From the NCBI RefSeq assembly GCF_002929505.1, contig NZ_PJJL01000069.1:23004-87003 (forward strand): a stretch of DNA of 64,000 bases, written 5' to 3'. Source of the stretch: Cryobacterium sp. Y57 (lineage in GTDB: Bacteria > Actinomycetota > Actinomycetes > Actinomycetales > Microbacteriaceae). A model generated the notes under the pieces. It did no database searches. It had not been told where the DNA came from and saw only the letters and a list, made by a program, of their open reading frames with translations. A program made the translations under genes and the position numbers. Positions 56,702 to 64,000 of the stretch are shown in pieces (the stretch's first letter is position 1; every line of letters starts with the position of its first letter).

Positions 56702-57469
56702 CTAGTCCTGCCCGAGGGTTCCCAGGTACAGGCCGATCACCTTGGGGTCATTCAAAAGCTCACGTCCGGTGCCGGTGTACGCATCCCGGCCCTGATCGAG
56801 CACGTAGCCGCGGTCGCAGATCTGCAGGCAACGACGGGCGTTCTGCTCGACCATGATCGTGGTCACGCCGGCCTTGTTGATCTCCTTCACCCGCAGGAAT
56901 GCTTCATCCTGGCGGACCGGGGAGAGGCCGGCGCTCGGCTCGTCGAGCAGCAGCACGTGCGGACCCATCATGAGCGCACGGCTCATGGCGACCATCTGTC
57001 GTTCGCCACCCGAGAGCGATCCCGCGCGCTGGGACATGCGCTTACGAAGCTCGGGAAAGATCTCGGTGACGAATTCGAGTCGTTCGACGAGCCCCTTGGG
57101 CTTTTGAAATATGCCCATCTCGAGGTTTTCGCGAATGGTCAGGGTGGGAAACACATTGTTGTTCTGTGGTACAAAACCGACGCCCTGCGCGACCAGCTTG
57201 TTGGCCTTGAGGTTGGTGATGTTGTTGCCGCGCAGCAGAATTTCGCCATCGCGCACCTTGACCTGACCGAAGATCGACTTGAGCAGCGTCGACTTGCCGG
57301 CGCCGTTCGGACCGATGATGCCGATGAGCTCACCATCGTAGGCGGTGAGTGAACAGGAGTTGAGAATGTTCACACCGGTCACGTAGCCAGCGGTGACATT
57401 CTTGACCTCGACGACAGCGTCGCGGGTTTCGGTTGGAGCCGGCACGGCCAGCGGGTTAGCGTTCGTCAT
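56702..57469 (-). CDS. livF: ABC transporter ATP-binding protein, LivF type
   Basis: A 255-residue ATPase subunit of a branched-chain-amino-acid-type importer. Walker A GPNGAGKS is at 53-60, Q-loop VGFVPQNNNVFPTLT, signature LSGGERQMVAMSRAL and Walker B VLLLDEPSAGL follow. Its start overlaps livG by 14 bp. It ends the livHMGF operon. Confidence 0.93.
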   Translation of the reverse strand: MTNANPLAVPAPTETRDAVVEVKNVTAGYVTGVNILNSCSLTAYDGELIGIIGPNGAGKSTLLKSIFGQVKVRDGEILLRGNNITNLKANKLVAQGVGFVPQNNNVFPTLTIRENLEMGIFQKPKGLVERLEFVTEIFPELRKRMSQRAGSLSGGERQMVAMSRALMMGPHVLLLDEPSAGLSPVRQDEAFLRVKEINKAGVTTIMVEQNARRCLQICDRGYVLDQGRDAYTGTGRELLNDPKVIGLYLGTLGQD

Positions 57470-58412
57470 CGAGCAACTCCTTTATGGCTGACACGTGCTC
57501 GGTTTCGGTATCGGGGTCTACCCCAATGTCTTCGTCGTGGTGCTGCCCCAGGTAGGCGTCGATCACGGCCGGGTTCTGCATGACCTCGTGGGGGTCGCCC
57601 TCCGCGACAACCTTGCCCTCGGCCATCACGATCACCCAGTCGGCGATGTGGCGCACCATGTGCATGTCGTGCTCGACGAACAGAACGGTCATGCCCTGGG
57701 ACTTGAGGTTGAGGATGTGATCGAGCAGCGACTGGGTCAGCGCGGGGTTGACGCCGGCCATCGGTTCGTCGAGCATCACCAGAGTCGGGTCGCTCATGAG
57801 CGCGCGAGCCATTTCAAGCAGCTTGCGCTGCCCGCCGGACAGGCTCGCCGCGTAGTCGTTCTTCTTGGTCTCGAGCTTGAACCTGGTGAGCAAGTCGAGC
57901 GCTTTCGCCCGGTTCTCCTCCTCTTGGTTGCGCCAGAGAAACGGCATCAGGGCCCGGAACATGTTCTCGCCGGTCTGACCCTTGGCGCCGAGGAGCATAT
58001 TGTCCATGACGGTCAGCAGCCCGAGGGCTTTGGTGAGTTGGAATGTGCGAATCTGCCCCATGCGGGCGACCTTATATGCGGGAACGCCGGCGAGGGAACG
58101 GCCGTCAAAGGTCCACTTGCCGTCGTTAGGCTTATCGAAACCGGTCAGCAAGTTGAACAGGGTCGTCTTGCCAGCGCCGTTCGGGCCGATCAGCGCGGTG
58201 ATCGCGCCGCGCGGAACCTCTAGATGGGCGACATCGACGGCGGTGAGGCCGCCGAAGGTGCGGCGCACGTTATCGACGACGAGAATTGGATCGACCTTCG
58301 CGCAGCCTGGTCCGGCCTCGCCGATATGCAGGCCGGTCGTCTTGACCGGCTTCTTGGTGGGAACGGGCGGCTCCAGCGGAGCCGCCGCCTGAGAAACAGC
58401 GTTAGCGGACAA
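57456..58412 (-). CDS. livG: ABC transporter ATP-binding protein, LivG type
   Basis: A 318-residue ATPase subunit. A ~40-residue N-terminal extension precedes VVDNVRRTFGGLTAVDVAHLEV. Walker A GPNGAGKT is at 76-83, signature LSGGQRKLLEMARAL and Walker B LVMLDEPMAGV are intact, and the tail is longer than usual (DEDIGVDPDTETEHVSAIKELLDDER). It overlaps livM by 11 bp and livF by 14 bp. Confidence 0.93.
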   Translation of the reverse strand: MSANAVSQAAAPLEPPVPTKKPVKTTGLHIGEAGPGCAKVDPILVVDNVRRTFGGLTAVDVAHLEVPRGAITALIGPNGAGKTTLFNLLTGFDKPNDGKWTFDGRSLAGVPAYKVARMGQIRTFQLTKALGLLTVMDNMLLGAKGQTGENMFRALMPFLWRNQEEENRAKALDLLTRFKLETKKNDYAASLSGGQRKLLEMARALMSDPTLVMLDEPMAGVNPALTQSLLDHILNLKSQGMTVLFVEHDMHMVRHIADWVIVMAEGKVVAEGDPHEVMQNPAVIDAYLGQHHDEDIGVDPDTETEHVSAIKELLDDER

Positions 58413-59382
58413 AAGCCAACTCCTTCTTATTGCCGAAGACGCCTTGCGGCCTGAAGATGACTATCAACATGATCGCCACCCCAACCAGGATGAAGCGCAG
58501 TTGGCCGCCTTGGATGGACGTCATAAACGGCAACCAGCCCGCTTCCACAGCACGGGCGACGAAGCCAGAGAAGAACGACAATAGCACCCAGAAAATCATC
58601 GAACCGATGATCGGACCGAGCACTGTCGCGGCACCGCCGAGCAACAGAATGGCATAGATGAAAAAGGTCAGCGTGGTCTGATAATTCGACGGAACAACCG
58701 CCCGCGGCAGGGCAAAGATCATTCCAGCGATAGTGCCCAGTACGCCACCGAAAATGAGTGATTGCATTTTGTAGGCGTAGACGTTCTTACCGAGGGCGCG
58801 TACGGCGTCTTCGTCTTCCCGGATGCCTTTGATGACGCGGCCCCAAGGGCTCCGCATGATCTGCCAGACCAGCAACGCCGCAAGAATCACGATGGACCAG
58901 GCCACGATCCGCAGCCAGGTGTCATAGGCGTTGTTCGTGAAAGGGCCGAAACCGTAGGTGCCGTCGGCGAGCGGGTTGAGGGCCGCGAACTCGTTCTTGT
59001 AGCCACTCAGCCCGTTGGCCGAACCCGTGACGGAGGCGTAGGTGTTCGTCGTGAACAACAGCCGCACAATCTCGGCGGCAGCAATTGTGACGATCGCGAG
59101 GTAGTCGGCGCGCAGTCGCAGCGTTGGAATCCCCAAAATTAGCGCAAAGATAACGGACGCGCCGACGCCGACCAGAAAGGCACCCCAGACGGGAAACCCG
59201 AAGGTCAGGATCGAGATCGCGTAGCCGTACGCCCCGAGAGCCATGAAGCCGGCCTGGCCGAAGTTCAGCAGGCCGGTGTAACCGAAGTGCACGGCCAGCC
59301 CGAGGGCGGCGAGTGCATAGGCGGCAGTGGTCGGGCTGATCAGCTCGACGGCCGCATTGCTAAAGATTGCTCCCCAGTCCAT
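58402..59382 (-). CDS. livM: ABC transporter permease, LivM type
   Basis: A 326-residue permease with about nine membrane segments. ALAALGLAVHFGYTGLLNFGQAGFMALGAYGYAI and the EAA-like LGIPTLRLRADYLAIVTIAAAEIVRLLF region, and GKNVYAYKMQSLIFGGVLGTIAGMIFALPRAVVPSNYQ, are typical of LivM. It ends in FRPQGVFGNKKELAFVR. Starts 8 bp after livH. Confidence 0.92.
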   Translation of the reverse strand: MDWGAIFSNAAVELISPTTAAYALAALGLAVHFGYTGLLNFGQAGFMALGAYGYAISILTFGFPVWGAFLVGVGASVIFALILGIPTLRLRADYLAIVTIAAAEIVRLLFTTNTYASVTGSANGLSGYKNEFAALNPLADGTYGFGPFTNNAYDTWLRIVAWSIVILAALLVWQIMRSPWGRVIKGIREDEDAVRALGKNVYAYKMQSLIFGGVLGTIAGMIFALPRAVVPSNYQTTLTFFIYAILLLGGAATVLGPIIGSMIFWVLLSFFSGFVARAVEAGWLPFMTSIQGGQLRFILVGVAIMLIVIFRPQGVFGNKKELAFVR

Positions 59383-59390
59383 GTGAACCC

Positions 59391-60695
59391 CTAACCAATT
59401 CTTTCTTTACGACCCAGAATGCCTTGCGGTCGAAACAGCAATACCAGGATCAAAATAACCAGGGCGCCGACGACTTTCATGTCGGACGGAAGCCAGAGCG
59501 TCGACAGCTCAACGAAGAGCCCGACGATGAGGGAACCGACGAGGGCTCCAAAGGCCGTGCCGAGACCGCCGAGGGTCACCGCGGCGAAGACGAGAAGCAA
59601 TATCTGAAATCCCATGTCCCAGCTGACGCCTGGGCGAAAGTATGCCCACAAGACGCCGCTGAGCCCGGCCAGCGCGGCTCCGACCACCCAGACGATGCGA
59701 ATGACGTTATCAACGTCAATGCCACTAGCCGACGCCAGGCTGGGATTATCCGAGACGGCGCGAGTGGCCTTGCCAATGCGAGTGCGCAGCAAAAAGAAAG
59801 CCACGGCGAGCAGCACCACGATGCTGATGCCCATACTGGCCAGGTCAATCGGAGACAACGAGATCGGACCGAACTTCAGGTCGGTCATTCCGGATCCGGG
59901 GAGCTGACTCGTGCTGCCGCCGAAAAAATACTGGTACAGGTAGCGCAGGGCGAGCGACAGGCCGATGCTCACGATCATGAGGGGGATCACGGCCACACCC
60001 TTGCGGCGCAATGGTTTCCAGATCACCGCATCGAGGCCGTACCCCAGCGCGCCGCTGAGCGCGATGGCGATCAGAATGGCGAGCCAGATCGGAAGCCCGA
60101 GGTTGACCGAGAAGACCAGAGTCATCAGGGCGCCAAGGGTGATCATCTCGGCGTGTGCGAAGTTGCTCAGGCCGGTGGTGCCAAAGATCAGCGACAGCCC
60201 GATCGCCGCGAGCGCGAGCAGCAGACCAAAGTTCAAACCATTCACGAACCGGTTGACGAACTGGTCGAAGAAACTCACCGTGTTACGGGTGCCTTCGCCG
60301 AGGAAGAAGTTGACCGACTTGCGGTCGGTCAGGCCGAATTCCGTGTCGATAACGTTACCTCCCTTGGCCACGACGACGCCCTTCGGCAGGGTTTGCTCGT
60401 CCAGGGTTACCTCGTAGGTGCCCTTCTCGGGAACGCCGATCGCCCACTTGCCGGCGGCATCCGTCACGGTGTCGGCTGTGTAGCCGTTGCCCTTGACTGC
60501 GATGGCCACACCGTCAAGGGCTTCACCATTGAACTTCACGTTGCCCGAAAGAGTGAAGCCGTACTCGGTGCCTACCTCGTCGGCGTGCGCGCTGCCCGCC
60601 GAGAACGTAGCCATGGACAGAGCTGCGAGGAGCGTTACGAACAGAATGACCAGCATTCTGGGTAGGTATCTCTGAGCCGTCAGAGTGGACTTCAC
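59391..60695 (-). CDS. livH: LivH-type ABC permease fused to an extracytoplasmic Ig-like domain
   Basis: A 434-residue protein in three parts. Residues 1-39 are a signal peptide ending near SAHADEVG; 45-135 is a beta-rich Ig-like/carboxypeptidase-regulatory-type domain (FTLSGNVKFNGEALDGVAIAVKGNGYTADTVTDAAGKWAIGVPEKGTYEVTL); 140-434 is a normal LivH permease with GLSNFAHAEMITLGALMTL and SDNPSLASASGIDVDNVIRIVWVVGAALAGLSGVLWAY. Typical LivH is ~290-310 residues. The extra domain may bind substrate or cell wall. GGAGGTCCC precedes the ATG. Confidence 0.88.
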   Translation of the reverse strand: MKSTLTAQRYLPRMLVILFVTLLAALSMATFSAGSAHADEVGTEYGFTLSGNVKFNGEALDGVAIAVKGNGYTADTVTDAAGKWAIGVPEKGTYEVTLDEQTLPKGVVVAKGGNVIDTEFGLTDRKSVNFFLGEGTRNTVSFFDQFVNRFVNGLNFGLLLALAAIGLSLIFGTTGLSNFAHAEMITLGALMTLVFSVNLGLPIWLAILIAIALSGALGYGLDAVIWKPLRRKGVAVIPLMIVSIGLSLALRYLYQYFFGGSTSQLPGSGMTDLKFGPISLSPIDLASMGISIVVLLAVAFFLLRTRIGKATRAVSDNPSLASASGIDVDNVIRIVWVVGAALAGLSGVLWAYFRPGVSWDMGFQILLLVFAAVTLGGLGTAFGALVGSLIVGLFVELSTLWLPSDMKVVGALVILILVLLFRPQGILGRKERIG

Positions 60696-60917
60696 GGGAC
60701 CTCCATGTTGGTGCCGACCGGTGGCTGACCGAGCGGGCGCCGGACAAGTACAGCCAGCGTCGTTGGTGTTGTAAGAGCCGATTATGTCCTAATTTTTTCG
60801 AAAGTTCGCACCAGTTCACGATTCGTGGGCGGAATGTGATGAGCGCAAACACGCTTAACATTGAAGAACCCGTTAAATCATGCGATTTGGCGGACAATTT
60901 TCTGTTTTCAGCTATAG

Positions 60918-62432
<1,515 letters not shown>

Positions 62433-62527
62433 GGCTTGTCGGTTCGCCGCTCCTGCTTCTGAATCGGGCAGGGGCGGCGGCGTCCGCTCGAAAAAGGGAT
62501 GTCGGTCGCTCCGTCTAAACTAGGACC

Positions 62528-63646
62528 ATGGAAATCGAGATCGGCCGTTCCAAGCGCGCACGCCGCGTATACGCCTTTGACGACATCGCGGTGGTGCCCA
62601 GTCGGCGCACCCGCGACCCGGAGGACGTGTCGGTTAGCTGGACCATCGATGCGTACCAGTTCGCCATTCCGGTACTCGCCGCGCCAATGGACTCCGTCGT
62701 TTCGCCCACCACGGCCATCATGATGGGGCAGCTCGGCGGCGTCGGTGTTCTCGACCTCGAGGGCCTCTGGACCCGGCACGAGAACCCCGAGCCGCTGCTC
62801 GCTGAAATTCGTAACCTGCCCGCCGATAAGGCCACAGCACGTATGCAGGAGATGTACTCCGCCCCGATTCAGCCGGCCCTGGTCACTGCCCGGCTCGCGG
62901 AGATTCGTGCGGGAGGCGTCACGGTAGCTGGGGCGCTCTCGCCCCAGCGCACCCAGGAACTCTATGAAACCGTCGTTGCCGCTGGCGTCGACCTGTTCGT
63001 CATTCGCGGAACCACGGTGTCGGCCGAGCACGTGTCGCAGAACCAGGAACCGCTCAACCTTAAGAAGTTCATTTACGAACTCGATGTACCCGTTATCGTC
63101 GGCGGCGCAGCCACCTACACGGCGGCGCTCCATCTCATGCGCACGGGCGCAGCGGGCGTTCTGGTCGGTTTCGGCGGGGGAGCGGCGTCGACCACCCGGG
63201 CGACCCTCGGCATCCACGCGCCCATGGCCACTGCCGTAGCGGATGTCGCCGGCGCGCGCCGCGACTACATGGACGAATCCGGCGGGCGCTACGTGCACGT
63301 CATCGCCGACGGTGGCCTCGGTGCCTCGGGGGACATCGTCAAGGCCGTCGCCTGCGGCGCTGATGCCGTCATGCTCGGAACCGCGCTGGCCCGGGCGACG
63401 GATGCCCCCGGCGGGGGATTCCACTGGGGCGCCGAGGCGCACCACCCACAGCTGCCGCGCGGCAAGCGGGTCGAGGTGGGCACGGTTGCCCCGCTCGAAG
63501 AGATTCTGTACGGTCCGGCACCGGTTGCCGATGGCACGGCCAACCTCATTGGCGCATTGCGTCGGTCGATGGCAACCACCGGATATTCCGATCTCAAGGA
63601 ATTTCAGCGGGTTGAAGTGGTTGTCGCGCCGTACCGAGTGAACTAG
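62528..63646 (+). CDS. guaB3: GuaB3-family IMP dehydrogenase-related protein
   Basis: A 372-residue (alpha/beta)8-barrel paralogue of IMP dehydrogenase without CBS domains. It begins MEIEIGRSKRARRVYAFDDIAVVPSRRTRDPEDV and has LAAPMDSVVSP and GGASSTTRATLG-like GFGGGAASTTRATLGIHAP, where the catalytic cysteine loop of GuaB is replaced by ASTTR with no Cys. The actinobacterial GuaB3 family keeps this form and its activity is not settled. Leaderless candidate: TAAACT (62516-62521) ends 6 nt before the ATG. Confidence 0.9.
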   Translation: MEIEIGRSKRARRVYAFDDIAVVPSRRTRDPEDVSVSWTIDAYQFAIPVLAAPMDSVVSPTTAIMMGQLGGVGVLDLEGLWTRHENPEPLLAEIRNLPADKATARMQEMYSAPIQPALVTARLAEIRAGGVTVAGALSPQRTQELYETVVAAGVDLFVIRGTTVSAEHVSQNQEPLNLKKFIYELDVPVIVGGAATYTAALHLMRTGAAGVLVGFGGGAASTTRATLGIHAPMATAVADVAGARRDYMDESGGRYVHVIADGGLGASGDIVKAVACGADAVMLGTALARATDAPGGGFHWGAEAHHPQLPRGKRVEVGTVAPLEEILYGPAPVADGTANLIGALRRSMATTGYSDLKEFQRVEVVVAPYRVN

Positions 63647-63757
63647 CGTCGAAAACAGACGTACTTTTCAGCATTACCCGCAACACTGATGTCGCAGTTG
63701 TTTGTCGCACCTCCCCTGACCTCTCGTCTTAAACACTGAGTCTGAACAGGAGTAGTA

Positions 63758-64000
63758 ATGGCCTCTCACAATTCGGTCACGCGGTCCACGAAAATGGGTC
63801 CTGAGGAGCGGGTCTCCGCTCTCGCCAAGCTCCGAGAAAAGGAACTCGACATTCTCGTCGTCGGCGGCGGCATCGTCGGCGCCGGCGCCGCACTCGATGC
63901 CGTCACCCGCGGTCTGAGCGTGGGCATCCTCGAGGCGCGGGACTGGGCGTCGGGCACCTCGAGCCGGTCGTCCAAGCTCGTGCACGGTGGCATCCGCTAC
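63758..64000 (+). CDS. glpD: Glycerol-3-phosphate dehydrogenase, FAD-dependent (partial)
   Basis: Only the first 81 codons lie in the window. [81 protein letters not shown]: the FAD-binding [10 protein letters not shown] motif and the [17 protein letters not shown] block identify the aerobic GlpD family (oxidises glycerol-3-phosphate, passing electrons to the respiratory chain). AACAGGAGTAGTA supports the ATG at 63758. The gene runs off the 3' end. Confidence 0.9.
   Translation, partial: MASHNSVTRSTKMGPEERVSALAKLREKELDILVVGGGIVGAGAALDAVTRGLSVGILEARDWASGTSSRSSKLVHGGIRY

Overview
This 64 kb window comes from a high-GC actinobacterial chromosome, most likely Microbacteriaceae (Cryobacterium/Leifsonia/Salinibacterium-like). 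The evidence is the ribosomal-protein gene order, frequent GTG/TTG starts, start codons overlapping stop codons (ATGA, TAATG), Ala/Lys-rich ribosomal-protein tails and many starts that look leaderless. The family assignment is inference from gene content, not from a search.

Layout. 1-1869: two uncharacterised genes set between copies of a composite palindromic repeat. 1870-6288: str operon (rpsL, rpsG, fusA, tuf) with a clear promoter and terminator. 6455-6904: a small anchored protein. 7402-19096: S10/spc supercluster, rpsJ to secY-adk, with no rpsN between rplE and rpsH; map follows at 19210. 20044-27567: a mannitol PTS island (divergent mtlR regulator, orphan IIB, ptsH, ptsI, mtlA, mtlF, mtlD) lies exactly where map would normally lead into infA. 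27694-30805: alpha operon (infA, rpmJ, rpsM, rpsK, rpoA, rplQ). 30893-35740: two tandem GNAT paralogues, an MmpS-like membrane protein with a doubtful start, and an acyltransferase-3/SGNH protein. 35808-39254: truA, rplM-rpsI, glmM. 39382-47340: coaA, glmS, acpS, alr and the tsaE/tsaB/rimI/tsaD tRNA t6A cluster with a TauE-type permease inside it. 47425-51193: two small membrane proteins, a THUMP-like methyltransferase, groES with two CIRCE-like operators, rarD. 51295-60695: a branched-chain-amino-acid-type ABC system (short receptor-like lipoprotein, full receptor, livFGMH) split by a MarR-TspO-MFS module. 60930-63646: guaB and a guaB3 paralogue. 63758-end: start of glpD.

How it works together. 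Most of the window is core growth machinery: translation, protein export, N-terminal processing, cell-wall amino sugar and D-alanine supply, CoA/ACP activation, tRNA modification and purine synthesis. Embedded accessory modules are the mannitol PTS, an amino-acid ABC importer and a drug-efflux/TspO module under a MarR repressor. No tRNA, rRNA, CRISPR array, prophage or complete insertion sequence was seen.

Most notable: (i) a ~75-bp composite palindromic repeat in three copies; (ii) the self-contained mannitol PTS inside the ribosomal supercluster; (iii) a LivH permease fused to a signal peptide and an extracellular Ig-like domain; (iv) two genes whose natural start is one base out of frame with the body; (v) a recurrent TANNNT box 5-8 nt before start codons, suggesting widespread leaderless transcription.
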